From: Liriodendron chinense
Taxonomy: Eukaryota; Streptophyta; Magnoliopsida; Magnoliales; Magnoliaceae
Reading direction: 5' to 3'
NCBI GenBank assembly: GCA_003013855.2
Contig: ML058507.1
Location: 6,076,001-6,140,000, forward strand
DNA length: 64,000 nt
Shown here: positions 1-10,384 of the stretch, one piece after another
Numbering within the stretch: position 1 is the first letter of the stretch
How the letters are laid out: every line of letters begins with the position of its first letter
Position numbers and translations under genes: made by a program
Notes under the pieces: generated by a model
The model's input: only the letters and a program-made list of their open reading frames with translations
The model's database searches: none
What the model was told of the DNA's origin: nothing

Positions 1-650
1 GTCTCTTGAGAAATTAATCCTAGTGTAGTTTAAGGTCTTCAGACCCAAAATTATGTACATGCTGAAAATACATTCATTTGTAATTTTTTGAAAAGATCCG
101 GATTATCGAACCTTGATCCGAGCGGTCGAGGTCGATGTCGGCTTTTGGTTGAAAGCAGGAAAAGTCTCCCGAGAAATTAATCACAGTGTAGTTTAAGGTC
201 TTCGGACCCAAAATTATGTACAAGCGAGGCTGAAAATGTATATTTTTTTTGTGTTTTTTATAAAAAAATTTGGGTCATTAGATCTTGATCCAAGTGGTCG
301 AGATCGATGCCTGTTTTTATTAAAAAGTCTCTTGGGATGTTGATCCTAATGTAGCTTAAGGTATTCAGACCCAAAATTATGTACATGCAAACACGACATT
401 TTTTTTGTTTTTTTTTTTTTCAAAAGATCCGGTCTATCTAACCCCTTCCTTGATCGGTTGAGATCGAATGATGATTTTTATTATGAAGTCCCTTGGGATC
501 TTGATCCCGACGTAGTTTAAGGTCTTTAGACCACATTTGGGATGGGAGGTAGACAGAGATCAGGGTTGAAAATTCTTAGTGTTTTCTGAAAATGATTCAG
601 GCCATCAGGCCATGACTTTGGATGGTTGAGATCAATGTTTGACCAAGTCA
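1..650. repeat. Tandem array, period about 162 bp, four copies
   Basis: Four head-to-tail copies start at 1, 164, 327 and 488. Each opens with gtctcttgagaaatta or a close variant, followed by a gtagtttaaggtcttcagacc block, then a T-rich stretch and a block resembling gatccgg...ttgatccgagcggtcgag. Copies 1-3 share the phrase acccaaaattatgtacat. Copy 4 has diverged after about 50 bases. The window starts exactly at a unit boundary, so the array probably continues to the left. No coding potential is visible. It may belong to the repeat-prone 3' region of the neighbouring Tat-type retrotransposon (inference). Confidence 0.85.
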
Positions 651-1865
651 ATTCTTTTTCTTTTTCTTGAAAACCTCATGGAGATTTTTCCACATCATCA
701 AGATAATTTCTCCCCAATTTCTCACAAGATTAGATTTTGATGAGATTCTTTTCTTTTTCTCATTCTTCTCTTCCATCACTTCATTCTTACATGAAGGTAC
801 AAGATTCACTTGTAACTACTCTTTCCAAGGGGGAGTTCTTCCCAAGGAGAGAGAGAGGGGAGTCACTTCACTTTGATGGGAGGACGGCTGGCCCCTTGGG
901 TGCCGCCCAAGCCTCCTCTGCCCACTGGTTTTTCCAGTGGGCTGGGTAATGGGGTGCCCTCTCTTTTTCTATATAACATGGGGCAACCTTGGCACTTCCA
1001 ACGTGCAATCTCTCTCTCTTCTTTCTCACACTCTCTCTTTCTTTAAGTTTTTCTCTTCTTTTTGGTGGCCCTTTTGCTTTTTCAAGTAGTGAGGCTTTGG
1101 TGGAGTTTTGAGACAGCAAGGTGGTCCCCCTTTTGTGAGTGGTGAAGGTATGGAATACTCATTTTCTTTCATTTCATTGTTTTCTTTTTCATTTTCTCTT
1201 CTCATGTTCTCTTTCTTTTCTTCATGTAGATACTTCAAGGGAGTTAAGGTGGGCCTAAGACTTTTGGCCTTTTCTACTTTTCCAATCTCTTCTCAAGGTG
1301 GTGCATGGAGAGGGGCATTTAAAGCTTCATTTCATCTTTCTTTTCCTCTTTCATACTCCCTTCATGTGTATGTAAAGGGTAATTTTGCCATGTCTATCAA
1401 GTGTGCATGGTAAAATACCCTATTTTCTTCCATGGGAGTTGGGCCCCTTTTTATGTGTATCAAATGGGCTTAAAGTGAAGTCATGGCCCTTGGTATATTT
1501 GATGGGCCCAACCCTCATGCTCTCTTTTCCTTTTCATATTTTCCTTAGAACTTTCTCTTCTTTTTCATCTTCTTTTTAAGGTTTGGGCCCATGAGATTGG
1601 TAGGGCCCACCTTAAGTTTTGGGCTCACAATGCTCACTTTGGATGGCCCCTTCTTTCTTCACATGTGTATGGACAAAAGTGACTAGCGCATTCTTCATTT
1701 AGATCTCAAGTGGGCTAAATTTTATAGTTGGGCCTTTATGGACAAGTGGCCCAAATCTTCTACCATCTCTTGATTATGATGTATTTCCTTATACACAAAG
1801 TGTGGTTGGCTCCTTGGAATTCCTTCATATAGATGGGCTTTTGGGCCCTCATTGAAACTTGTGAA
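651..1865. other. Non-coding, T/pyrimidine-rich spacer
   Basis: No supported gene. The sequence is rich in ttttctt, tctctctt and gggccc words (for example gatgggcccaaccc near 1500). The reading frames here are low-complexity, rich in Phe and Ser, and lack recognisable domains. It lies between two tandem arrays and may be retrotransposon 3' region or LTR sequence. I could not find a matching second LTR. Confidence 0.5.
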
Positions 1866-2030
1866 TTTCTTTCGGTCATGTGTGCACCACTACACTTTGT
1901 GTATGTAGGATTCTTTCCCTTCATGCCTTTTTTTTGGATGGATGGAGGACTTGGGTTACTTGATCATTTGCAAGTCCCATGAATGAGTTGTTTCAACAAT
2001 CTCATTAACTTCAAATGGTTTTCTCATGTT

Positions 2031-2640
2031 GTAGGAAAGTGGTTCTCAAGAGTTTCCTTTAAATGTTCCCAACCTCAAATGGATGACCCTTCTTCAAGTG
2101 AGCTATCCATGGAATCATAGCTCCTTGAACTTCTCTTGGGGTGTTTGGTGGGTCACCCACCATCCTTCTCAAGGATGAGTGATTTTTTCCAATTTGTGGG
2201 AAAGAATGATACCCATAAGTTGCCCAAATTTGTCCCATCCTTTGGGGCATTTTGGATTTTGATTTTCAAGTGGGCTATGTATATCGTTCTTAACCATTTT
2301 CATGATGGTTGGATAACTCATCAAGCCATGCCCTCTTGTGCTCAAATGGTCTTCTTTTTGGTAAAGAAAGTGGTGCGCATAAGTTGCCCAAACTTGTCCT
2401 TGCATGGACATTTCTAACTTTGATTCTTCATGTGGGCTATGTGCATCATTTTTTTTTACCATTGGCTTCTTTGACGCATATGTTTGTGGGTAGACTACCA
2501 TATTGTATTCTCATATTCAAAACATTTATCAAGATGATGCACACAGGTTGCTCATATTGACCCATGAATGAGTTCTTTCGGTTCTTCAAGTGGGCTATGT
2601 GCTCCTTTCAATCCATTGAGGAGGGGCATTTGAGTTGCTC
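2031..2640. repeat. Degenerate tandem array, period about 164 bp
   Basis: Anchors recur at a nearly constant interval. Variants of gtaggaaagtgg occur at 2031, 2196 and 2361, and variants of ataagttgcccaaa at 2215, 2379 and 2543. A second anchor, ttcaagtgggctatgt, recurs at about 2093, 2265, 2427 and 2585. Units are clearly older and more diverged than those at 1-650. A weaker unit may precede it near 1866. The reading frames here are by-products of the repeat. Confidence 0.75.
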
Positions 2641-3110
2641 TTAGGGACCAATTTCCTTCCTATTCCCCATTTGTCCATGTACATGTGTAAAAAGATGAAA
2701 ACCTTTTAAATGAGGCTCATCGCTTTGATATAGAAAGTGAACCAAACCTTGGTCATACATGGACTTTGAAAAGGGATTTTTCATATGAAGCTTGATTCTT
2801 ATCCCACTTTGATCTCATGACACTTGAGTGCATTTGTTGTCCAAAATGTGTCCTTGGATGATAGATTTTCTTCACCTAAGGCATGGCATGCAACCCTCTT
2901 TAAGGTGGGCCTTGCTTTCTTTAATGGGCCCAACACATATCCTAAGGTGACACATAGATTTGGACATTGGATTTTTGCATTTGAATGTAAGTCCAAATCC
3001 ATACGTTTCCGGGATAATGATTTGGATTTTAACGGGTAAAGAATAGGAACTTATCTTGCCAAGCTTGTAGGATTTGATGGTGGACGGCACGAGGGGGCGT
3101 AGAGCGGTTA
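2641..3110. other. Spacer before the PMD pseudogene
   Basis: No gene is supported. Words such as aaggtgggccttg and atgggcccaac occur. The 5' part of the following pseudogene may begin near 3077, where there is an ATG in a different frame, but no domain similarity is visible there. Confidence 0.4.
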
Positions 3111-3410
3111 ATGAGGTTGACCCTTGCCTTTATTGTTCGCCGTAGGGACCATATGTGTTCTCTAGCCAAGGAGCACCAACCCCTGCCTTTCATAAAAGGT
3201 CGGGGCACCCGAGACCTTTGGGATAACTGGATGGAACAACCGCAGCTGATGCTTGAACGCGTTCTGGCCAACACTCCTTTCGTAGGCCTTCTTACGTTAT
3301 GTTTCCACAACAATAATGCCAACCGCATGCTACTTACAGCCCTTTGTGAGAGGTAGAGGGACGAGACCCACACCTTTTAATTTTCCTGTGGCGAATGGGG
3401 GATAACCCCC

Positions 3411-3413
<3 letters not shown>

Positions 3414-3485
<72 letters not shown>
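3414..3485. repeat. (TA)n microsatellite inside PMD exon
   Basis: About 72 bp of uninterrupted TA dinucleotide. It lies immediately after the codons for the GEWGITPL motif, separates the two halves of PMD exon 1 and changes the frame. Confidence 0.98.
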
Positions 3486-3488
<3 letters not shown>

Positions 3489-4126
3489 AATAGGTTTTAC
3501 ATTCCATGGGGCAGTTGTTCCCCATGCGGGCTTTCTTGCCCCAATTACCCCCAACGATTAGATATGGCTTGTGGGAGCCATCCCACCCGAAAGCGAATTT
3601 CAGAGTAGCCAAGTGAAACTACGGTGGTTTCACAACACCTTCGCTGCCGTCATCCCTACCACCGAGTTGAAAGCCCTTCATAAAGCACGGGCTATGATTA
3701 CTTACGCATTCGGTTCATTCCTTTTCTGTCATGCGAATGAGTGGATTGATCCTAGATTTCTTCGCTTGACCGAGGATCTTCACCATTCATATAATTGGAA
3801 CGGGGCTATCTTGACTCGCATCTACTAGGGCTTGGATAAAACCTCTCGAAGTTGCAGGTCTTTTACAGGTTTTTGGCCTGTCATGTAGGTATTCTCTTTA
3901 ACCTCCCTTTTCGATGTTTGTCTTATTTCTTCATCTTATCATTGTGTTTGTCCTTGTCCAGACCTGTTTTTATGATCATTTTGCTCACCTGTCGCTGATG
4001 ATACGGGATGATGTTGAACCATCCTTGTATCGCTTTATGCATTGGTGTCAGCAAAACCGTCAACGAAATCCTCGAGTGTCTGGGGATGGTTAGCGTGCTG
4101 ACATAGATGGATTGACTACCGAGGAC

Positions 4127-4195
4127 GTAAGTATCTTGCTTTTCTTATCCGTCATGCTGTTCTGCAACTGACTATGGTGATTTTCTTTCTTTTAG
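4127..4195 (+). other. Short GT-AG intron of PMD pseudogene
   Basis: Donor gtaagt after GAGGAC, acceptor ttctttcttttag before TTTGCTTGG. The 69-nt spacer restores the frame between the TTED and FAWMPYA segments, both part of the family's conserved C-terminal block, which supports real splicing in the ancestor. Confidence 0.7.
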
Positions 4196-4630
4196 TTTGC
4201 TTGGATGCCATATGCCTGCTTTCCCCTTTACTATACTCTTCAACGCGTAGAGGCGTATGATTCTTCGTGTCTCCGGATCATGCTCTCTGATGCTAAATCA
4301 TTTCAATAGTATTTGGGAGAGAGATTGCTTCGACAGATCACCGGTGTGGCCTGGGTTCCTTGTTCTGCACCCCCTCCAGCTGCTCAGATTCAGGCTGATG
4401 CTATGGCCGATGCTCTCGAGGGTCAGCTTGGATTTTACTTCACGATCCCAGATCGTGACTATGATGAGTGGTATCTGCTGTATGGACAGGGACCTCTTCT
4501 TCCTTCACTATACGTTCCAGGGGGTCGCCGCAGGTATGCTGGAGGATTAGTGACAACTCCTCTGATGGACCTTCACCGTCGGGGGCAGGAGGAGAGGAGG
4601 GATGATGATGATTATGTTGGTGATCTGTAG

Positions 4631-5226
4631 CCTGCTTCTCTGAGGATGTATTCAGCTCGTTGATGTATGGCCTTCTGACATTTTTAAGGCCTTTTGGTTT
4701 GCTTTTGTACCAAACTTTTTGAATGAAATGCAACCTTTGTTTTACCTTGGATTTCTTGATGATGCTTGGATGCTTTGATTTTCGATCCATTCTTTGATGC
4801 TTTGTGGAAGATAGGATTCTCAACTGCATGGATGACGACTTGAATGGTTCAGATTGCTTGATTTAGCCATGTGGGCCCACTTGATGATCAGATCTTGAAC
4901 TCTGACCTTCTTTTTGACGATCCATCCTTTGATCTTGTCATTTGATGACTCATGTAAGCTCTTCCACGGTTTGGATCATGATGATTTAGCCTTTGAATGG
5001 TTCAGATTGCTTGTGGGCCCCTCTTGATCAACTTTTCTTCTCTTTGACTTGGTCAGATCCATTTCAGTCGTAGGTCTTCATGATTGGACAGGTGGGACAC
5101 CTTTCAGGTGGTTTAGATCAGACTCGGTCAAAATTCAGAGTCAATTGGAGCTTTGGGCGGCCCTCAGGGTGCCAACTGCTGATGTGGACTACAGTCTCAC
5201 CTACCAGAGGCTGTGGGTCCAATCTC

Positions 5227-5267
<41 letters not shown>

Positions 5268-5407
5268 GGAGACCGTCCGTATGGGCGACCCCAAGGGGCC
5301 GCTAGACCTCTCTTCATGTGTGGTCTGGGTTGACTCTGGTTCGGACATTCTCAACAGACCACTGTCCCTGTCCCATATTTTTGTACTCGACGGTTCGATT
5401 TGAAGCC
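4631..5407. other. Spacer between the two PMD-like genes
   Basis: No gene is supported. A tgaatggttcagattgcttg phrase is repeated at 4841 and 4994 (153 bp apart), each followed by a block containing gtgggccc. An (AG)n run lies at 5229-5261. The region probably holds the 3' end of the first PMD gene and the upstream region of the second. Confidence 0.5.
5229..5261. repeat. (AG)n microsatellite
   Basis: About 33 bp of AG dinucleotide. The reading frames crossing it give only artificial RERERE runs. Confidence 0.97.
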
Positions 5408-8027
5408 ATGAATCTCCCTTTTGTCTCATCTCTCCTCTTTCTTTTGTCTTTTTCCTACCTTGTCCTTTCTTGGGCAGCCATTGATGATGGCTTGGGGGCC
5501 AATGAGGGAGGGTTTGGTGGGTCTCATGTTTCAGAAAATGATAGGGGCTTTAATGAAGGTAAGATGCTCTTGATTGATGGTGTGGATGAAGCCTTAATTG
5601 GGGGCATTGATGGGGGTTTATGGATAGTGGTTGGTGGAGCTTTGAATGGTCCCATTAATGGCAGCCATGCTGAAATTTCTGATTTAAATGGGGCATTGAT
5701 TATGGGAGGAATGGATGGTATGGATGAGATGGGGAGACGGGCCATGGGTGAGGATATACATCCCTTGAGTGTGGGCCGCATGGATGATGTGATTGATGGT
5801 GATAAGGGGTCACGATGGACATAGATGGACTGATCTCATGTTTAGACGGTATGGATGGTTTAGATGATACCTTTAATGGCTTAGATGCTCTTGATGACAA
5901 CTGAGATGTGTGGTACACTTGTTTGGGCGGACTTGATGTGATCATTGACGATGTCCCCTTGATGATGGACGATGTGGATGTTCCGATGATTCCTTTGACT
6001 GGACAGAGTGATGGTTGGATTCATGACTCTACGTTGGAGAGGACTGTAGGTCCAGATCTGACCGTAGATTCTTCGATCGGGGTCGCCGAGGCCCTTCTTG
6101 ATGGCTCAGATGCATTTATCAGCGGTCAGATTGGTCAGGATGCCACGATGTTCGGCGTGATCTTTGCTGATAGCCTTCTTGATGGAGAGTACCGACCTTC
6201 TCCTGATCGTCGACCCTTTACGCATTCGGTTCATGAGGTGGGCGAGTTTTCTTATGCTGCTAAGATCGTGACAGTTTCAGATAGCGATGCCACTATATCA
6301 GACATAGTCGCTATTGGGGATAGGTCAGGGGCTGTTGAGTTTGTAGGGGTTTCAGCTTTTCCTTCTCCTTCGCCCGTTGATCTTTTGATCCTTGATGAGC
6401 TGTCATCGATTCTTGGGCCTTTTGTTTTGGAGGGGATTCCTGTGAGAACTTGCCAGTTGCTTCCTCATCCTTCTCGTTCGTCACGACTGCTTGCTTGGCT
6501 TGACAGATTGTCAACTTATGAGATTCTAGAGTTGGAGTCCTATGGCTTTAGCGGTCTGATCCATATGGCTAGGGTTGACATTGATTGGAGGATGCTCAGG
6601 GCCGCATTGATTGACTGGGTCCCTTTGTTGAACTTATTTGTGTTCAACGATATGGAGGTGGGACCTTTTTTGGAGGAGCTCGCGCACTTGATAGGTCTTC
6701 CCTGGGATTATGCTCAATATTTCTCACCGAAGACTTTGCTGAAGAATGCCACTCCACAGAACTGGTTTGGTATTCCGTATCTTATTCAGCCTGCAACTGA
6801 CGGTCAGGATGCTGTGGTCCTCTCTTTAGACTCGCTGTATGATCTTTTCTCGGGCCCTCAGAGTGTGGCAGGGTCCCTTCTTTCTCAGAATGCGCTGATG
6901 TTCTGTCTGATAGCTGAGGTGCTATTCTCAGGATGGCGCAGATCTCAGACTCCTTTACTATTCGAGGTGATGAGCCGAGTTGTTCGATGGCAGGAGATCA
7001 TTTCTCTTATCCTGGTTGAGCTGTTTAACGGGCTGATTGACTGTGCCCTAGGCCGCACCCGTGTCCTTCGCAGTTGCTGTGCATTTCTCCAGGTATCCTT
7101 TTTGTACTTTCCTTTTCTTTTCTTATCTTTTAGGAACTGCTTTGCTTTAGCTGAATCTCTTTACTTTCTCACGATCAGATCTGGCTATGAGAGCATCTTT
7201 TGCTGACTGTTCTTGTATCATTTTTCGGTACTTGTCGCCCTGATCTCATGCGTCATATCGTGGAGTTTCTTCTGCATATAGCCAGGATGACCAAGCCCTT
7301 GTATCGTAGGATGTTTGCTGGGCTGCGTGACTGGAATGTTCGTTGGGAGTCATCTTGGCTTTCACTTCCTCCAGTACTTTGTGATGCTCATCGCCTTCCT
7401 CTGGTGCTGGTAGGTTTTCGCTCTTACTTTTCTTATCACCCTATCTAGTTCTTGCGACAGTTCGGGTATGAGCAGAATGTTCCTTTTTTGCTTTCTTCGG
7501 TATTGGGCATCGATCTCTTCCGGCTAGATCATCTGACTTTAGGACTCGGATTGATGGGTCCTGGAAGAGTCACCTGACTACTGATTTGCTTGGTTTTGAG
7601 TTGCGGACTTTTTCGATGGTGACTGCCCTATACCAGGCATTGGGTTGCTGAGCAGTCTCTGTATCAGCGCATTCCTTGCTGGCACCTAACCGCTAATGAG
7701 GATGAGAAGGATGTTCTTGGGGATGCTGGTTCTTCATCTGGTTCATATGAGCCCTTTGAGGAGCGCCCATTTATCGATCCCAGCTTCCTCTTGGCCACTC
7801 ATGACCACTTGTTGTCAGATATTTCTGCACTCCCGTATCATTGTGAGATGATGTTAAGGAGATTGGCCACTGATTAGAGGTTGTCTGATGAGGAGACGTC
7901 GATCCGTAGCCTTAAGTGAGATGAGGTGCATTACCTGCTCATGGAGGTGAGCAGGTTGAGAGTGAGGCTATTTCATTATGAGTCAGAAGACTTACCTGAC
8001 ATGGACGAAGAGGAGGGCAGAGATTGA
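5408..8027 (+). pseudogene. Second PMD-like (DUF7745-like) gene, antisense to Tat pol, decayed
   Basis: A long gene of PMD/DUF7745 character. The ATG at 5408 starts a hydrophobic stretch (MNLPFVSSLLFLLSF), then a low-complexity region rich in Gly, Asp, Met and Ile. A frameshift near 5815 and a stop at about 5902 interrupt it before the longest open stretch (5908-7206). The core (about 6370-7092) has the family layout VDIDWRMLRAALIDW, then LFVFNDMEVGPFLEEL and LIGLPWDY, later a leucine-rich NALMFCLIAEVLF helix and the exon end CAG|gt at 7092. An intron at 7093-7178 precedes IWL*EHL. The hallmark FLRQFGYEQNVP follows at about 7449-7484, just after a TAG (7446-7448). The C-terminal part after 7560 has stops, a possible coiled coil and an acidic end (DMDEEEGRD, TGA 8025-8027). 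Its position antisense and downstream of integrase matches the extra antisense ORFs described for Tat elements. Confidence 0.7.
7093..7178 (+). other. Intron of second PMD-like gene
   Basis: The sequence CCAG|gtatcc opens and acgatcag|ATCTGG closes an 86-nt T-rich intron. Removing it joins the AFLQ segment to IWL*EHLLL, as expected for the LLQ-W-EH motif of PMD-family proteins. The third codon after the splice pair is a stop, probably from a point mutation. Confidence 0.6.
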
Positions 8028-9135
8028 TTTTTTGCTTTGTAGGGCTGTGTCGGCTATCTGTACGTCTCTTTTTACATAGTACATGACTGGCGATGATGCA
8101 TTTTTTGTATTTTTGAAAGAGATGATATGATATATGTAAAACAAATACGATGCATTAATGGAAAGAAAAAACTTTTTTGAGAACTTACTGTGCCATGAGT
8201 TGTCTTGTGAATGTGTCTGGATTTTGTGTTGGGACATAGGAGTCAGAACTGAGGCTCAGCCAATGCTTTGACCGATGTCTTGAGATTGACTTATGTGATA
8301 TCCCTTTAGTTCCCTAAAGGCGTAGGCAATGTTACTTCCTGAGAGTTTTGTCAGAGTTTGTTAAGTTCTTTGTTCTCGACTGTACTTCTTCTTGTTCTTG
8401 AACTGCAATTGCTTGAGCTGATTTGGACTGTTTAGTTTCTTGGTGCCTGCACTTGTTTTTCTTCTTTTTCTATTCGAGTCATTTTTGCCTGCAGCGCTCT
8501 TTCGAGTTTTCACTACAGCTTGTCTTTTTCCATTATTTTTGCCCGTGGCGCCCTTTCGGGTGTTCACCACGTCCCGGGTATTTGATCTTACCTGCCCCTT
8601 GGCAGTTACACTGTTTTTACCCTCGGCGCCCTTTCGGATTTTCACCAAGTCCGCTGTATGCCCACTATTTTTACTTGGAGCGCCCTTTCAGATTTTCACT
8701 CCGCCCTCTTGTTTAGGCACACATTTTTTTTTCTTTTTTCTTCTTCTTTTTTTTGGATTTTGGATAACTGTGGCGGCTAGAGGTCGGGAATCCGTCGTTG
8801 CCGGTCGATGGCAGCCTTTCAGCCCTTATCCTGAGTTACGATGATAGAGCTTTCGGTCTTAGTTATAGACCCTTCTGAGATGGATGGAGGGGTGATTGTG
8901 TTTCCTTTCGGGTTGATTTTTCTCGGGTGTTTTGTTTTTGGCTTCTCATTTTCTTTCTTTTTTTCTTGTTCTTTTCTTTGTATTCCCTTTTTTTGTCCTT
9001 TTCTTCTCTCTTTTTTCTTTTGAATCCCTTTATTTGAAACACTTATTGGTGGGCGGAAATGATTTCTCAGAAGTTTTAGCTTCGACCCTTTGACTTCAGC
9101 TTTACTAATGTAACTCTTGATAAGGTCAGAATGAC
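8028..9135. other. Spacer between antisense PMD-like gene and integrase end
   Basis: No gene with a recognised domain. It contains the four-copy repeat at 8480-8710 and long T-rich stretches (8725-8755, 8940-9020). For the minus-strand element this is 3' untranslated DNA. For the plus-strand gene it is 3' flank. Confidence 0.5.
8480..8710. repeat. Four-copy GC-rich repeat with a basic minus-strand reading frame
   Basis: Four copies of a core like tttttgcccgtggcgccctttcgggtgttcac, starting near 8485, 8545, 8615 and 8670, with variable linkers. Read on the minus strand this gives a Lys/Arg-rich series (VKIRKGAEGKN, VNTRKGATGKN, VVKTRKSAAGKN) inside a 95-codon open frame ending at 8361. No known domain is recognised. 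It could be chance coding of a repeat or a remnant of a basic nucleic-acid-binding tail. Confidence 0.55.
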
Positions 9136-10303
9136 TTACCCGTGAAAGATCTTCACTTTGTCGGTGTTGATTGACTCAGGAAGATCCACCCCTCTCATGC
9201 TGGTGAGTCTAAGGGTGCCTCCAGAAAGTACTTCTCTTATGATCAGCGATCCGTCCCATGAGGGTTTGAACTTTCCTCTGGGATCTGGAAGGTGCGATGG
9301 TAAGATCTTCTTCATGACATGTCGCCCACCTTGAAACTTCTCTTTCGGACTCTCTTGTTGTAAGCCCGAGCGATCCTTTTTTGATAAGACTGGGAATGAC
9401 TTAGCGCACGCATACGCTTTTCATCTGCTAGCTGTAACTGATCTAATTTGGCCCGTTGCCATTCTCCTTCTTCAATTCCGCTTTCCAGTAACACCCATAG
9501 TGACGGTATTTCCACCTCGACTGGTAGAACTGCTTCCATTCCGTAAGTTAGCTCGAAAGGAGTAACGCTTGTAGCAGACCGTACAGATGTTCGATAGGCC
9601 CAACGTGCATATGGGAGCATATCTGACCAATCTCGATAAGTCACGACTATCTTCTCGAGTATCCTGACGATTGTCTTGTTTGCGGCTTCTACCTCACCAT
9701 TCATCTGAGGACGATAAGGGCTCGATCGATGATGTTGAATCTTGAACTTGCTGAGGAAGTCATCTATTTCCTTGTTGACGAACGGAGTCCCATTATCTGT
9801 GATGATAGCAGTAGGGATTCTATACCGGCATATGATGCTGTTCTTTATGGATTTGATCACCTGGGATGCTGCAATCGTGGTGTAGGAGGCTGCTTCTACC
9901 CACTTGGTGAAGTAGTTGACTGCCACAAGTATATACTATCATGACCGTTTGATGCTTTGGGACTAATCTTCCCAATGATGTCGAGTCCCCACATAGAGAA
10001 GGGCCAGGGAGTTGTCAGGTTGTATAGTTCTGAGGAGGGGACATGAATTTGATTCACATGTTCCTGACACTTAAAGCATTTTCTGATGTGTTGGCAGCAG
10101 TCTGTCTCCATGGTGAGCCAATAGTAGCCGAGTTGTAGGATCTTCTTTGCCGTCATGTGCCCGTTCATGTGTGGGCCATAGATTCCTTCGTGTATTTCTT
10201 TCATGATCTTTGCAGCTTCTATTTTGTCGACGCATCGAAGGAGGACTTGATTATAGGATCGCTTGTAAAGAACTTCGCCACTAATGGTGAACTGGCTGGC
10301 CAA
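9136..10303 (-). pseudogene. Tat-type Ty3/gypsy integrase with H2C2 zinc finger
   Basis: Integrase region of pol. It inserts reverse-transcribed DNA into the host genome. Reading leftwards from 10303: the HHCC zinc finger (H..H near GPHMNGHM, C..C in RKCFKCQEH), then PWPFSMWGLDIIG with the first catalytic Asp, IITDNGTPF with the second Asp, and the glutamate in GEVEAANKT. The core continues in a frame beginning near 9926, so a frameshift lies at about 9930-9945 in the NYFTKWVEA block. A second shift near 9316 separates KVGD from the C-terminal continuation (LPSHLPDPRGKFKPSW and on), which ends KVKIFHG at the stop at 9136. There is no chromodomain, which suits the Tat lineage. Confidence 0.88.
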
Positions 10304-10384
10304 ACGCTGGATGGTTCGACGATCTGTTGCTGTTGCTGCCTCCGGATATTTCTGGGTTTCAAGATATTGCTTGATGTCGGCATA

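Larger units (their letters stand above)
3111..4630 (+). pseudogene. Plant mobile domain (PMD, aminotransferase-like) pseudogene, three exons
   Basis: Decayed member of the PMD superfamily, a family of plant nuclear proteins (MAIN/MAIL type) also carried by transposons. Exon 1 covers about 3111-3888, exon 2 3962-4126 and exon 3 4196-4630. Exon 1 has the family block LLTALCER, then RDETHTF and CGEWGITPL near 3340-3414, where a TA microsatellite interrupts the motif and the frame changes. After it come VKLRWFHNTF, the ARAMITYAFGSFLF block and NWNGAILTRIY. Intron 1 (3889-3961) and intron 2 (4127-4195, gtaagt...tttag) are both about 70 nt with GT-AG ends, and both are phase 0. Exon 3 contains FAWMPYA and LGERLLRQ, family hallmarks, and ends in an acidic tail. 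Stops at about 3355, 3826, 3886, 4090 and 4309 look like single-base changes of W, Q or R codons. It is antisense to the pol at 9.1-12.6 kb. Confidence 0.78.

Noticed and set aside
3330..3612. Frames with IYIYIY runs
   Set aside because: Translation of the TA microsatellite antisense to the PMD pseudogene.
5049..5403. Frames with RERERE or SLSLSL runs
   Set aside because: Translation of an AG microsatellite.
5408..5480. Hydrophobic start as a secreted-protein signal peptide
   Set aside because: It belongs to a decayed PMD-like gene. A start elsewhere and a chance hydrophobic run are equally likely.
7410..7460. A second short intron in the second PMD-like gene
   Set aside because: It would be only about 50 nt, and the sequence across it reads LVGFRSYFSYHPI then FLRQFGYEQ in one frame with a single stop, so a nonsense mutation fits better.
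8423..8844. Plus-strand frames rich in Phe/Pro
   Set aside because: They read the 8480-8710 repeat. No start context or domain is recognisable.
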